The notes below the pieces were generated by a model that saw nothing but the letters and a program-made list of their open reading frames with translations, was not told where the DNA came from and ran no database searches. This document shows positions 18,141 through 27,347 of a DNA stretch of 64,000 nucleotides, piece after piece. Numbering within the stretch: position 1 is the stretch's first letter; the number at the start of each line of letters is the position of its first letter. The position numbers were made by a program, and so were the translations under genes. This stretch comes from Mycobacterium sp. Z3061. GTDB taxonomy: Bacteria > Actinomycetota > Actinomycetes > Mycobacteriales > Mycobacteriaceae. The stretch covers positions 4,464,001 through 4,528,000 of the forward strand of contig NZ_CP134062.1 of assembly GCF_031583025.1 (NCBI RefSeq). The letters run 5' to 3'.

Positions 18141-19514
18141 CTACTGCGCCTGGCTCACCGAGGACATATGGAAGTCGGGTATCCGCAACGACGGCATCGC
18201 CGCCCGGGTGGCCCAGTCACCCCACTCGCGCGGCAGCGTCTTCTCGCTGACACCGGCCTCGGTCGCCCGCCTGAGCAGGTCCAGCGGGCTCTCGTTGAAC
18301 CGGAAGTTGTTGACCGACCCCGTCACCTCGCCGTCCTCGATCAGGTACACGCCGTCACGCGTCAGCCCCGTCAGCAGCAGGGTGGTCGGGTCAACCTCGC
18401 GGATGTACCACAACGTGGTCAGCAGCAGTCCCCGCTCGGTGGCGGCGATCATATCGGCGAGCTCGACCGTCCCGCCGGTCATGATGATGTTGTCGCAGGC
18501 GACCCCCACCGGGGCGTCGAACCGCGCGGCGGTGGCCCGCGGGTAGGCCAGCGCGTTGATCACGCCGTCACGGATCCAGTCGACCTGGTTGATCTCCATG
18601 CCGTTGTCGAACACCGACACGGTCTCCGAGGAGTTGCTCACCGCGACGAACGGCGTGCATGCCAGGCCCGGAGCCATCGGGTCGGAGAACAGGGTGAGCG
18701 GCAGACCCGTGAGCCGCTCCCCTACCCGCGTCCCACCGCCCGGCGCCGACAGCGCGGTGCGGCCCTCCTGGGCGGCGCGACCGGACATCTTCCAGGCCAG
18801 GTAGATCATCATGTCGGCGACCGTCGAGGGAGGCATGATCGTCTCGTAGCGGCCGGCCGGCAGTTCCACCGACCGCGACGACCACTCCAGGCGGGTCGAA
18901 AGATCCGAAAGCAGCGAATCAATCGGCACGTCAACGAAATCCGAGGTTCCGATCCCGGCCCAGGCGCTGGCTTCACCACGCTTGGCGTTGACCTCGATCG
19001 CCCCGGTCGGCTGGGTGTAACGCCGGCGCAGCCCGGTCGACGACGCCAGGAACGTCGTCGAAACGCTGTGGTGCGCATAGCCGTACAACCGGTCACTGCC
19101 CCGGAAACCCCGGCACAACGCACCGGTGATGCTGCTGAACACCCCGGCGCCGGTACCGGGCACCGGCGCATCCCAGTCGGCCGGCTCCCCGGAGTCGCCC
19201 AGCAGCGGCGCCGCGTCCCCGGCCTCCGGCGCGGAGCGGGCCGCATCCTGCGATGACGCGACCAGCTGGGGCAGCACCGTCGGGTCCGCCTCGCCCGTGA
19301 CCACCGTGCCGACATACGCGCTATCACCCTGTCGGACAATGGAAATAATCGCGATGCTACGGGTGACCGCGACGCCGTTGGTGGTCATCGTGCTGTTCGC
19401 CCAGCGCAACGATGCCTCGACCGTGTCGGTCACCAGCACCATGGTCTCGTCGGCGCGCCCGATCTTGGCAGCCTCGTCCAGGACGATGTTGATGACGTGC
19501 TGAGGTGTGATCAT
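18141..19514 (-). CDS. TldD/PmbA family protein, TldE-type subunit
   Basis: A 457-residue protein of the PmbA/TldE type. It lacks the HExxxH zinc motif found in its TldD partner, as is usual for TldE. Typical family stretches are [35 protein letters not shown] and [18 protein letters not shown]. TldD and TldE form a heterodimeric metalloprotease that degrades unfolded peptides and, in other bacteria, matures peptide antibiotics. From memory it corresponds to Rv2314c. The ATG at 19514 overlaps the TldD stop in an ATGA arrangement, so I use this start rather than 19643. Confidence 0.9.
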   Translation of the reverse strand: MITPQHVINIVLDEAAKIGRADETMVLVTDTVEASLRWANSTMTTNGVAVTRSIAIISIVRQGDSAYVGTVVTGEADPTVLPQLVASSQDAARSAPEAGDAAPLLGDSGEPADWDAPVPGTGAGVFSSITGALCRGFRGSDRLYGYAHHSVSTTFLASSTGLRRRYTQPTGAIEVNAKRGEASAWAGIGTSDFVDVPIDSLLSDLSTRLEWSSRSVELPAGRYETIMPPSTVADMMIYLAWKMSGRAAQEGRTALSAPGGGTRVGERLTGLPLTLFSDPMAPGLACTPFVAVSNSSETVSVFDNGMEINQVDWIRDGVINALAYPRATAARFDAPVGVACDNIIMTGGTVELADMIAATERGLLLTTLWYIREVDPTTLLLTGLTRDGVYLIEDGEVTGSVNNFRFNESPLDLLRRATEAGVSEKTLPREWGDWATRAAMPSLRIPDFHMSSVSQAQ

Positions 19515-21028
19515 CGGCCGCCCTCGGTCCGGGTGTTGAGCACATTGATGCCGCGGAACAACGCCGACGGGCAGCCGTGGCTGACGGGCGCGATCTGACC
19601 GGGTTGGGCCTTGCCGCAGTTGAGCGCACCACCGAGTCGCCACGTGGAACGGCCACCGACCGCCTCCATCGCATTCCAGAAGTCAGTAGTGGTCGCCTGG
19701 TAGGCCACGTCGCGCAGCTGCCCGTAGAGGCGGCCGTCCCGGATTCGGTAGAAACGCTGGCCGGTGAACTGAAAGTTGTAGCGCTGCATGTCAATCGACC
19801 ATGATTTGTCGCCGACGATGTAGATGCCGTCGTCAATCCGGCTGATCAGATCCTCGGTGCTCAGATCCTCCGGTCCCGGCTGCAGCGACACGTTGGCCAT
19901 CCGCTGGATCGGCACGTGGTGAGCCGAGTCGGCATAAGAGCACCCGTTGGAGCGCGGTTCCCCCAGTCGCGGCGCGAACACCCGGTCGAGTTGGTAGCCG
20001 ACGAACACCCCGTCGCGCACCAGATCCCAGCTTTGCGCGGCGACCCCTTCGTCGTCGTAACCGACGGTTGCCAAACCGAAGTCGACCGTCCGGTCGGCGG
20101 TCACATTCATCACCGGCGAGCCGTACTGCATGCTGCCCAGTTTGTCGGGAGTGGCGAATGACGTCCCGGCGTAGGCGGCCTCGTAGCCGATAGCGCGGTC
20201 GTATTCGGTTGCGTGGCCGATGGATTCGTGGATCGTCAACCACAGGTTGGTGGGGTCGATCACCAGGTCGGTCGGGCCGGGCACCACCGACGGCGCATGC
20301 ACCTTCTCGTAGAGCAGGTCCGGTAGCTCCGCAAGCTCGGCGGACCAGTTATAGACGTCGTCGCCGGCCACCAGCTCCCAGCCCCGTGCGGCCGGCGGCG
20401 CCAGCGTGCGCATCGACTCGAAGTTGCCCGCCTTGGCATCGACGGTCACCGCCTCGAGTTGGGGTTGCAGCCGCACCCGTTGCTGAGTGATCGAGGATCC
20501 GAAGGTGTCGGCGTAGAAGGTCTGCTCCTTGGCGGCGTTCAGGGTGGCCGACACGTGATCGACGCCGTCGGCGTCCAGCAGCCGGCGGGAGTAGTCCTCC
20601 AGCACACTGATCTTGTCCGAAGCAGGGAGTCCGAACGGATCGATTCGATAGTCCGAAGCCCACATCGCGTCGGCGTACACCGGCTCGGGTGCGAGCCTGA
20701 CCTGTTCGGTGTTCAGCGCCGCCAGGATGGTGGCCACCTGCACGGCGTGACGCGCGGTGCGGGCCGCCACATCCGGGGACAGCTCGGCATGGGAGGCAAA
20801 GCCCCACGTGCCCGCGACGATCACCCGCACCGCCAGCCCGATGTCGCGGGACAGGACGGCGGTCTCGAGTTCGCCGTCGCGCAGCTGGATGATCTCGGTG
20901 CTGATGCGGTGAATCCGCAGGTCTGCATAACTGGCCCCGGCCGCCCTCGCCGCGGACAACGCGGCGTCCGCCAACTGACGGCGCGGCAGGTCAAGGAAGT
21001 CGGCGTCGATTCCCCGGTTCGCTGTCAC
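19511..21028 (-). CDS. TldD-type zinc metalloprotease subunit
   Basis: A 505-residue TldD protein. It carries the zinc-binding HESIGHATEYDR (HExxxH with the following Glu-containing segment), and the C-terminal substrate channel region GQLRDVAYQATTTDFWNAM. With TldE it forms a peptidase that pulls unfolded peptides into a narrow tunnel. The open frame extends to 21895 through non-homologous sequence overlapping uspA; the family start is the GTG at 21028 (MTANRGIDADF). It diverges from uspA with only 33 bases between the start codons, so both promoters must be very compact or overlap the coding sequence. From memory the equivalent is Rv2315c. Confidence 0.9.
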   Translation of the reverse strand: MTANRGIDADFLDLPRRQLADAALSAARAAGASYADLRIHRISTEIIQLRDGELETAVLSRDIGLAVRVIVAGTWGFASHAELSPDVAARTARHAVQVATILAALNTEQVRLAPEPVYADAMWASDYRIDPFGLPASDKISVLEDYSRRLLDADGVDHVSATLNAAKEQTFYADTFGSSITQQRVRLQPQLEAVTVDAKAGNFESMRTLAPPAARGWELVAGDDVYNWSAELAELPDLLYEKVHAPSVVPGPTDLVIDPTNLWLTIHESIGHATEYDRAIGYEAAYAGTSFATPDKLGSMQYGSPVMNVTADRTVDFGLATVGYDDEGVAAQSWDLVRDGVFVGYQLDRVFAPRLGEPRSNGCSYADSAHHVPIQRMANVSLQPGPEDLSTEDLISRIDDGIYIVGDKSWSIDMQRYNFQFTGQRFYRIRDGRLYGQLRDVAYQATTTDFWNAMEAVGGRSTWRLGGALNCGKAQPGQIAPVSHGCPSALFRGINVLNTRTEGGR

Positions 21029-21061
21029 GGGTACACCGTAACGACCGGCTTTAATACATTC

Positions 21062-21934
21062 ATGCCCGACGCGCCACGCCGCTCCACCGCGCTGGCCTAC
21101 GCGCTGCTGGCGCCCAGCCTGTTCGGCGTCGTCGCGTTCCTGTTGCTGCCGATTCTGGTGGTGGTGTGGCTCAGCCTGTACCGCTGGGACCTGCTGGGAC
21201 CGCTGCATTACGTCGGGTTCGCGAACTGGCGCTCGGTGCTGCACGACGGCGACTTCGCGGACTCGCTGGCGGTCACGGCGATCTTCGTCGCGCTGGTGGT
21301 GCCGGCGCAGACGGCGCTGGGACTGCTGGCGGCCCTGCTGCTGGCCCCGCGGCTTCCGGGCAGCGGGCTGTTCCGGACGCTGTACGTGCTGCCGTGGATC
21401 TGTGCGCCGCTGGCGATCGCGGTGTTGTGGCGCTGGATTCTGGCCCCCACCGACGGTGCGGTCAGCACCCTGCTGGGCCGCCGCATCGAGTGGCTGACCA
21501 ACCCCGACCTGGCGCTGCCGATGGTGTCGGCAGTGGTCATCTGGACCAACGTCGGCTACGTGTCGCTGTCGTTTCTGGCCGGCCTGCTGGCCATCCCCGA
21601 AGACGTCCACAACGCCGCGCGCACCGACGGGGCGGGCGTGTGGCAGCGGTTCTGGCGCATCACCCTGCCGATGCTGCGGCCCACCACGTTCTTCGTTCTG
21701 GTCACCGGGATCGTCAGCACCGCACAGGTTTTCGATACCGTCTACGCGCTGACCGGCGGCGGCCCCGAGGGCAGCACCGACCTGGTGGCCCACCAGATCT
21801 ACGCCGAAGCGTTCGGCGCGGCGTCGATCGGCCGCGCCGCGGTGATGGCCGTCGTGCTGTTCGTGATCCTGGTCGGCGTCACATTCGTTCAGCACCTGTA
21901 CTTCCGGAAGCGGATCAGCTATGACCTCGTCTAG
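21062..21934 (+). CDS. uspA: Sugar ABC transporter permease UspA
   Basis: A 290-residue inner-membrane permease with six predicted transmembrane segments. It carries the EAA-loop motif near residue 185 (NAARTDGAGVWQRFWRITLP) that docks the ATPase. It belongs to the carbohydrate-uptake-1 type (MalF/UgpA). The gene order with TldD/TldE upstream and two further Usp genes downstream matches Rv2316-Rv2318, where UspC binds amino sugars. The ATG at 21062 lies 33 bases from the TldD start. No ATPase gene is present in the cluster; a shared ATPase encoded elsewhere is assumed. Confidence 0.92.
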   Translation: MPDAPRRSTALAYALLAPSLFGVVAFLLLPILVVVWLSLYRWDLLGPLHYVGFANWRSVLHDGDFADSLAVTAIFVALVVPAQTALGLLAALLLAPRLPGSGLFRTLYVLPWICAPLAIAVLWRWILAPTDGAVSTLLGRRIEWLTNPDLALPMVSAVVIWTNVGYVSLSFLAGLLAIPEDVHNAARTDGAGVWQRFWRITLPMLRPTTFFVLVTGIVSTAQVFDTVYALTGGGPEGSTDLVAHQIYAEAFGAASIGRAAVMAVVLFVILVGVTFVQHLYFRKRISYDLV

Positions 21935-22742
21935 GGCGTCGTTGGGCCTGATCTATGGGGGCCTTGTCGCCGGCGCGTTGATCACCCTGGCTCCCTTCGC
22001 GCTCGGATTACTGACCTCGTTCACCTCCGAGCACCAGTTCGCCACCGGTTCGCCGCTGCAATGGCCGCGTCCGCCGACCCTGACCAACTACACCGACCTG
22101 ATCGGTACCGGGTTCGGCCGCGCCGCGGCGGTGACCGCGCTGATGACCGCGGTGATCCTGCTGGGCCAGATGACATTCTCGGTGCTGGCCGGTTACGCGT
22201 TCGCGCGCCTGCACTTTCCCGGGCGCAACGCCCTGTTCTGGGTCTATGTCGCGACGTTGATGGTGCCGGGCACGGTGACGGTGGTGCCGCTGTATCTGAT
22301 GATGGCTCAGCTGGGTCTGCGGAACACGTTCTGGGCGTTGGTGATTCCGTTCATGTTCGGCTCGCCGTATGCGATCTTCCTGCTGCGCGAGCACTTTCGG
22401 CTCATCCCCGAGGACCTGATCAACGCCGCGCACCTCGACGGCGCCAACACCCTCGACGTGCTGGTGCACGTGATCCTGCCGTCCAGCAAGCCGGTGCTGG
22501 CCGCGCTGACCATGATCACGGTGGTCTCGCAGTGGAACAACTTCATGTGGCCGTTGGTGATCACCAGCGGCCGCAAGTGGCGGGTGCTGACGGTGGCCAC
22601 GGCAGACCTGCAGTCCCGGTACAACTCGCAGTGGACGCTGGTGATGGCGGCCACGACCGTCGCTATCGTGCCGCTGGTCGTACTGTTCCTGGCGTTCCAG
22701 CGCCACATCGTGTCCTCGATTCTGGTTTCGGGGCTCAAGTGA
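21921..22742 (+). CDS. uspB: Sugar ABC transporter permease UspB/UspE
   Basis: A 273-residue MalG-type permease that pairs with UspA. It has six hydrophobic segments and the EAA motif around NAAHLDGANTLDVLVHVILP. Its start overlaps the end of uspA by 14 bases, which indicates translational coupling. Together with UspA it forms the membrane channel of the predicted amino-sugar importer. Nothing about it is unusual compared with the M. tuberculosis protein as I recall it. Confidence 0.92.
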   Translation: MTSSRASLGLIYGGLVAGALITLAPFALGLLTSFTSEHQFATGSPLQWPRPPTLTNYTDLIGTGFGRAAAVTALMTAVILLGQMTFSVLAGYAFARLHFPGRNALFWVYVATLMVPGTVTVVPLYLMMAQLGLRNTFWALVIPFMFGSPYAIFLLREHFRLIPEDLINAAHLDGANTLDVLVHVILPSSKPVLAALTMITVVSQWNNFMWPLVITSGRKWRVLTVATADLQSRYNSQWTLVMAATTVAIVPLVVLFLAFQRHIVSSILVSGLK

Positions 22743-22836
22743 ACGGGCCGGGGGTCGCCGAGATTGCCGCCAGGGTTGCGAACGACGGCGATCCACGACC
22801 CTCACGGCAACCTCGGCGACGCGCAAGGGGGCTGAG

Positions 22837-24153
22837 GTGAAACGCCCCCGCTTCTCGACGCTGTTCGCCGCCGCGCTCGCGCTGACGGCGGCGCTGCTGC
22901 TGACGACCGCGATGCTGATGGGCCGCTCCGAGGACAACGGCAAGATCGTGGTGACGGTGCGACTATGGGCCGAACCCATCGCCCGGGTCTACCAAGAGTC
23001 GTTCCGGGCATTCACCCGCACGCACCCCAACATCGAGGTGCGCACCAACATGGTGGCGTTCTCGAACTACTTCGACACCCTGCGCACCGACGTGGCCGGC
23101 GGCAGCGCCGACGACATCTTCTGGGTGTCCAACGCCTACCTCGACGCGTACGCGAACAGCGGCCGCCTGATCAGAATCGAGGGCCCCGACCAGGGCTGGG
23201 ACCCGGCGGTCACCGAGCAGTTCACCCGCAACGGCATCCTGTGGGCGGTACCCCAACTCACCGATGCCGGAATCGCGCTGTTCTACAACGCCGACCTGCT
23301 GGCTGCGGCCGGCGTCGATCCTGCCGTGTTGGACACCCTGCGCTGGAGCCCCGGCAGCGACGACACACTGCGGCCGCTGCTGGCCCGCCTGACCGTCGAC
23401 GTCGACGGACACCTGGCCGGCACAACAGGTTTCGAGCCGCGACGGGTGCGCCAGTGGGGATACAACGCCGCCAACGACCCGCAGGCCATCTACCTCAACT
23501 ACATCGGCTCAGCAGGCGGAGTGTTCCAGCGCGGCAACGAATTCGCCTTCGACAACCCCGAGTCACTGCAAGCCTTCCAATACCTGGTCGGCCTGATCAA
23601 CAGCGACCACGTCGCGCCGCCGGCCTCCGACACCAACGACAACGGGGACTTCTCCCGCAACCAGTTCCTGGCCGGCAAAATGGCACTCTTCCAGTCCGGG
23701 ACCTACAGCCTGGCCGCCGTGGCGCGCGATGCCACCTTCCACTGGGGGGTGGCCATGATGCCGAGCGGGCCGAAGGGCCGCGTCAGCGTGACCAACGGCA
23801 TTGCCGCGGCAGGCAATTCGGCATCGAAGCACCCCGACGCGGTCCGCCAGGTACTGGCCTGGATGGGCAGCAGCGCGGGCAACGCCTATCTGGGCCGTGA
23901 AGGCGCTGCCATCCCGGCGGTTCTCTCGGCCCAGCCCGGCTACTTCGCGTACTGGAAAACCAAGGGCGTGGACGTCGGGCCGTTCTTCGCGGTCATACGC
24001 GGACCACGGATCCCGGCGCCCGGCGGCGCCGGCTTCGCCGCCGGCAACGAGGCCCTGCAACCCTTCTTCGACGAAATGTTCCTGGGCCGAGGCGACATCG
24101 CTACCACGCTCCAGCGGGCCCAGGACGCCGCCAACGCCGCCGCCTCCCGGTAG
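22837..24153 (+). CDS. uspC: Sugar ABC transporter substrate-binding protein UspC
   Basis: A 438-residue extracellular solute-binding protein of family 1. A short charged start and one hydrophobic segment (residues 9-29) act as signal or membrane anchor. There is no lipobox cysteine, so it is probably tethered by that uncleaved helix and not by lipid. The mature part shows family stretches such as GGSADDIFWVSNAYLDAYA, LTDAGIALFYNADLL and FLAGKMALFQSGTYSLA. M. tuberculosis UspC binds amino sugars including chitobiose-like ligands; the same is likely here. The GTG start has GAGG immediately upstream; 94 bases separate it from uspB. A stretch of about 300 bases after it holds no gene. Confidence 0.92.
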   Translation: MKRPRFSTLFAAALALTAALLLTTAMLMGRSEDNGKIVVTVRLWAEPIARVYQESFRAFTRTHPNIEVRTNMVAFSNYFDTLRTDVAGGSADDIFWVSNAYLDAYANSGRLIRIEGPDQGWDPAVTEQFTRNGILWAVPQLTDAGIALFYNADLLAAAGVDPAVLDTLRWSPGSDDTLRPLLARLTVDVDGHLAGTTGFEPRRVRQWGYNAANDPQAIYLNYIGSAGGVFQRGNEFAFDNPESLQAFQYLVGLINSDHVAPPASDTNDNGDFSRNQFLAGKMALFQSGTYSLAAVARDATFHWGVAMMPSGPKGRVSVTNGIAAAGNSASKHPDAVRQVLAWMGSSAGNAYLGREGAAIPAVLSAQPGYFAYWKTKGVDVGPFFAVIRGPRIPAPGGAGFAAGNEALQPFFDEMFLGRGDIATTLQRAQDAANAAASR

Positions 24154-24451
24154 GAGCAGCCGCTGCTAGATCCAGGACTCCGAACAATCGAAGCTGTGAC
24201 TGATCGACAACGCCGCAGCCCGACGAACCTCGTCGGCCATTGGGACCGCGGCCCCATCTGGGCGCGCGCCCGGTCCGGCTTCCGCGACCTAGGTCAGGCG
24301 ATCCCACGTCACCGCGAACTATGATGCTTATTTGTGGCTTTAGGGATCAACATTCAACCCAGTCGCTTATAGTGCTCACCAGCCAGCGGCTCGACGATCA
24401 GCGTCCCGCGCTCACAAGCTAAAGCTCGTAAGCCACACCGATCGACTCCCT

Positions 24452-24817
24452 TCAGTCGCCTGCGACGTCAAAGTATTGCGGGCAATAGTTGGCCACCGCG
24501 ATCCCCATCAATTGGTGAGCCTCCATGCCACTGAGGCCAGTGTTCTGGAGATTGCTGATGACCTTGCCGCGAATCGCGTCGTAGCTCATACTCCCTGACA
24601 CCCCCGATTCCATCATTTGGCAAACGCTCTTACCGAGCTTTATTGCCTGCTCCGGCGTTTGGTAGGGAACGTTCACCTGATCGAGGTCGGCGAGGTACTT
24701 GTCGTCCGGACCTGTCGCGCTAGCGGTCCCGGCGCCTAGTGCGACCAGAGATCCGACGATCATCGCCGCGGTGACCGCGTTCCGGCGACGAGAAAATCGC
24801 GTGGCGAATGTGGTCAT
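24452..24817 (-). CDS. Secreted DUF732 domain protein
   Basis: A 121-residue exported protein. A classical signal peptide (arginine-rich start, hydrophobic core, cleavage after ASA near residue 35) precedes the DUF732 domain. That domain has the two usual conserved cysteines (SVCQMM and ANYCPQYFD) and the helix pattern around GLSGMEAHQLMGIAVANYC. DUF732 proteins are small, secreted, abundant in mycobacteria, and of unknown function. I prefer the ATG at 24817, which has GGAG 7 bases upstream, over the ATG at 24838. It follows the TetR gene of the alkane operon on the same strand after 180 bases. Confidence 0.87.
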   Translation of the reverse strand: MTTFATRFSRRRNAVTAAMIVGSLVALGAGTASATGPDDKYLADLDQVNVPYQTPEQAIKLGKSVCQMMESGVSGSMSYDAIRGKVISNLQNTGLSGMEAHQLMGIAVANYCPQYFDVAGD

Positions 24818-24994
24818 CTCACGTCTCCAAATCGGCATGGTGCACTTCCTCCGCTCCCCACCTTATTTGCTGACGGCCGCAAGGAAAACGGATTCAAAAG
24901 ATTCGCGGCGCGACCCGCGAAATGTAGCGAGCTCGTATCACCTCCTTCAATCGCGCGATAATTCGAGGCCCGTCGCGGCGTGAATTGACGTGGC

Positions 24995-25633
24995 CTAATC
25001 TCGCCGGATCGCGCTGAGAAACGGCGCCAATACCTGCGCAATGGTGGTCGCCGCGTCCTCCGCACCGACCGGCGCCAGTGCGAGAAAGCTCAGCGCGGCC
25101 CGGGCGATGGTCTGGCCGAGCACGTGGGCGTCGGCGGCATCGGCCCCTATCCAGCTTCCCTCGAAAATCGCCGTCAGGTGTTCTCCGGCGTAGTCGACGA
25201 TGAACTGGCTCTCCACCGTGATCATTCGGAGCAGATCATTGGGCGCGTCCTCGGTTCGCAGTGCGCGCACCAGCGGATCGCCGTCGGCGCGGGCGAAGAA
25301 CTCACTGAATGCCGACCGCAGGGTGCCGTAGCAGTCACCACGGTGGGCTTCGACCGCGGCTTCCATGCCGGTGACGATGCTGTCGGTGAGCCGCAGGGCA
25401 TAACTGCGTGCCAGTCCGCGACGCGTCCCGAACTCGTTGTAGAGCGTGCCCCGGCTGATCCCGGCTTCCTTGGCGACGTCGGCCATGGTGATCGTCGACC
25501 ACTTGCGTTCGACCAGCAGCCGCTGCATCGCGTCGAGGACCCCCTCGCGCATCAGCGCAAAGGCGTTGTTCTGGTACGGGCTGCGGTTTCGCGGCGAACT
25601 CGGCTCCACCATCCAGCCGAGACTAGTGCGCAT
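24995..25633 (-). CDS. alkX: TetR-family regulator of the alkane hydroxylase operon (AlkX-like)
   Basis: A 212-residue TetR/AcrR repressor. The N-terminal helix-turn-helix is clear (WSTITMADVAKEAGISRGTLY, followed by NEFGTRRGL). The C-terminal ligand-binding part has several helices and a methionine-rich face. Its start overlaps the end of the rubredoxin gene by 11 bases, so it is the last gene of alkB-rub-tetR. In M. tuberculosis and other actinobacteria the TetR gene at this place represses alkB in the absence of alkane-derived ligands. A strong palindrome upstream of alkB (27096-27119) is the likely operator. The open frame begins at 25798, but homology starts at 25633. Confidence 0.88.
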   Translation of the reverse strand: MRTSLGWMVEPSSPRNRSPYQNNAFALMREGVLDAMQRLLVERKWSTITMADVAKEAGISRGTLYNEFGTRRGLARSYALRLTDSIVTGMEAAVEAHRGDCYGTLRSAFSEFFARADGDPLVRALRTEDAPNDLLRMITVESQFIVDYAGEHLTAIFEGSWIGADAADAHVLGQTIARAALSFLALAPVGAEDAATTIAQVLAPFLSAIRRD

Positions 25634-25823
25634 CTCGCTCGGCTCCTGTCTTCGAGCGGACACGCTTCGGATCGAAGTCGAACTTCTCGCGGACGCCACA
25701 GTCCGGGCAGGGCCAGCCGTCTTCGACGCTGTCCCAGCTGGTTCCGGGCGGATAGCCCTGTTGCGGTGCGCCGGTCGCTTCGTCGTACACGTAGTCACAG
25801 TTCGGACACTGGTAGGCGGCCAT
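25623..25823 (-). CDS. Rubredoxin
   Basis: A 66-residue rubredoxin with the two iron-binding pairs, CPNC near the N-terminus and CPDC after GWP. It has the usual core YDEATGAPQQGYPPGTSW and DSVEDGWPCPDCG. It passes electrons from a rubredoxin reductase to the alkane hydroxylase encoded just upstream. Its ATG shares bases with the alkB stop (TGATG). M. tuberculosis, as I recall, has two rubredoxin genes here; this window has one. Confidence 0.93.
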   Translation of the reverse strand: MAAYQCPNCDYVYDEATGAPQQGYPPGTSWDSVEDGWPCPDCGVREKFDFDPKRVRSKTGAERDAH

Positions 25824-27043
25824 CACCGGGCTCCGTATCGAGCGATGATCTTGTCGCGTTTGCGCGGGTCGATGTTGATCCTGGTGATGTCGCCGTCATA
25901 GTGCTCGATAACCCGGTGGTCCATCAGCTTGCGCCAGACCGGCGGGAAATACGTCAGACCTACCAGCGATGCGTATCCGCTCGGCAGATTCGGCGCCCCG
26001 TCCATACTGCGCAGAGTCTGGTAGCGCCGCAACGGATTTGCGTGGTGGTCGCTGTGGCGCTGCAGGTGATAGAGGAAGACATTGGTCACGATGTGGTCTG
26101 AGTTCCAGCTGTGCACGGGCGCGCAGCGCTCGTACCGCCCAGATGACGTCTTCTGCCGCAACAAACCGTAGTGCTCGAGGTAGTTCACCGATTCCAAGAG
26201 GGAGGCGCCGTAGGCCGCCTGAATGATCAGGAAGGGCAGCACCTGCCAGCCGAAGGCAACCGTCAGCACACCGAACAGCACGACGGACATGACCCACGCG
26301 TTGAGCACGTCGTTCTGGATGCTCCACGGCGACTTGCCGAGTCGCCCCATCCGCGTCTTCTCCAATTCCCACGCCGACTTCAGCGAACCGAAAACGCTGC
26401 GCGGCAGGAACATCCAGAAGCTTTCACCGAACCGTGCGCTGGCCGGATCCTCCGGCGTGGAGACCCGCACATGGTGGCCGCGGTTGTGTTCTATGTAGAA
26501 ATGCCCGTAGAGGGTCTGCGCGAGCGTCACCTTGGACAACCAGCGCTCCAGATCCTCACGCTTGTGACCCATTTCGTGAGCGGTGTTGATTCCGACCCCA
26601 CCGATGACACCCATCGTCGCCATCACACCGATTTTGGAGATCAGCCCCAGGCCGCCGCTGATCCCCAGCCAGCTCAGATCGTCGGCCGACCAGAGGTAGC
26701 ACGCGACGATCAGGCTGACCATCTGGAAGGGAATGAACGCGTAGGTGCAGTACCGGTAGTACCTGTCATTCTCCAGGTAAGCGATCACCTCGTCCGGCGG
26801 GTTCTGGTCGTCGGCGCCGAAGAACGTGTCCAGGATCGGCAGCAACACGTACAACAGGATCGGCCCGATCCACCACAGGACCGGTGTGGCAGCGGTCCAC
26901 CCGAGCCTGCCGAACAACCAGGCCACACCCACTGCCACCAGCAGGGACGTGGGCAGTATCAGGCCCAGCGGCCATAGGTAACGCTTGCGGTCACGCCATT
27001 GCGCGACACTCGCACCGGAACTCGTCTCTGCAGTGGTCGTCAC
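25823..27043 (-). CDS. alkB: Alkane 1-monooxygenase AlkB
   Basis: A 406-residue integral-membrane di-iron alkane hydroxylase. The histidine motifs are all present: HEMGHK, EHNRGHHVR, the NYLEHYG (HYG) motif and LQRHSDHHA. Around six hydrophobic helices form the alkane channel. It hydroxylates medium- to long-chain alkanes to 1-alkanols using electrons from rubredoxin. The start is a GTG with GAGGAGG 6 bases upstream. It leads the alkB-rubredoxin-tetR operon, whose genes overlap, and a palindromic operator lies 53-76 bases before its start. In the M. tuberculosis order I recall, this operon is located elsewhere, so here it interrupts the usp to rocE region. Confidence 0.96.
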   Translation of the reverse strand: MTTTAETSSGASVAQWRDRKRYLWPLGLILPTSLLVAVGVAWLFGRLGWTAATPVLWWIGPILLYVLLPILDTFFGADDQNPPDEVIAYLENDRYYRYCTYAFIPFQMVSLIVACYLWSADDLSWLGISGGLGLISKIGVMATMGVIGGVGINTAHEMGHKREDLERWLSKVTLAQTLYGHFYIEHNRGHHVRVSTPEDPASARFGESFWMFLPRSVFGSLKSAWELEKTRMGRLGKSPWSIQNDVLNAWVMSVVLFGVLTVAFGWQVLPFLIIQAAYGASLLESVNYLEHYGLLRQKTSSGRYERCAPVHSWNSDHIVTNVFLYHLQRHSDHHANPLRRYQTLRSMDGAPNLPSGYASLVGLTYFPPVWRKLMDHRVIEHYDGDITRINIDPRKRDKIIARYGAR

Positions 27044-27095
27044 TGCGAACCTCCTCAGCTCATCGTCAGGCCCCCGGTGACGTCGTCGTCTGCAA

Positions 27096-27119
27096 TGAAC
27101 ATATCAGCTGATTTGTTCA
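27096..27119. promoter_or_regulatory. 24-base palindrome, probable TetR (AlkX) operator
   Basis: Outer arms TGAACA and TGTTCA enclose a perfect inner palindrome ATCAGCTGAT, so 22 of 24 positions are dyad-symmetric. The site lies 53-76 bases upstream of the alkB start, a normal place for a TetR operator, and the tetR gene is the last in that operon. Binding is inferred. Confidence 0.75.
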
Positions 27120-27135
27120 ACTCGTGCACCAATTT

Positions 27136-27150
27136 TCTGATCTGTTCAGA
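27136..27150. promoter_or_regulatory. Secondary dyad upstream of alkB
   Basis: TCTGA and TCAGA flank a 5-base spacer, 16 bases beyond the main palindrome. It shares the TGTTCAGA/TGTTCA core and may be a weaker second regulator site or part of the promoter. Support is only the symmetry and position. Confidence 0.4.
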
Positions 27151-27347
27151 GATGCGCGGCTTGGCGGTCCACATCGGGGCAGGCATCGGAGCATTGGCCG
27201 GCTCTGGTGAGGTGCTCGCCGGCCGCACCGTGCGCGATCTGTCCGCGGGCTCGGAGCCTCGTCTTCGAAAGCCTTGGCCCGCAACAGCTCAAGGGCCTGT
27301 CAGAACCTGTCGACGTGTATCGGCTGGGGATGCGTTAGCGCCCGGCA

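Noticed and set aside
19511-21895. 794-codon frame for TldD
   Set aside because: The first 289 codons overlap uspA in antisense and are low-complexity; the family start is at 21028.
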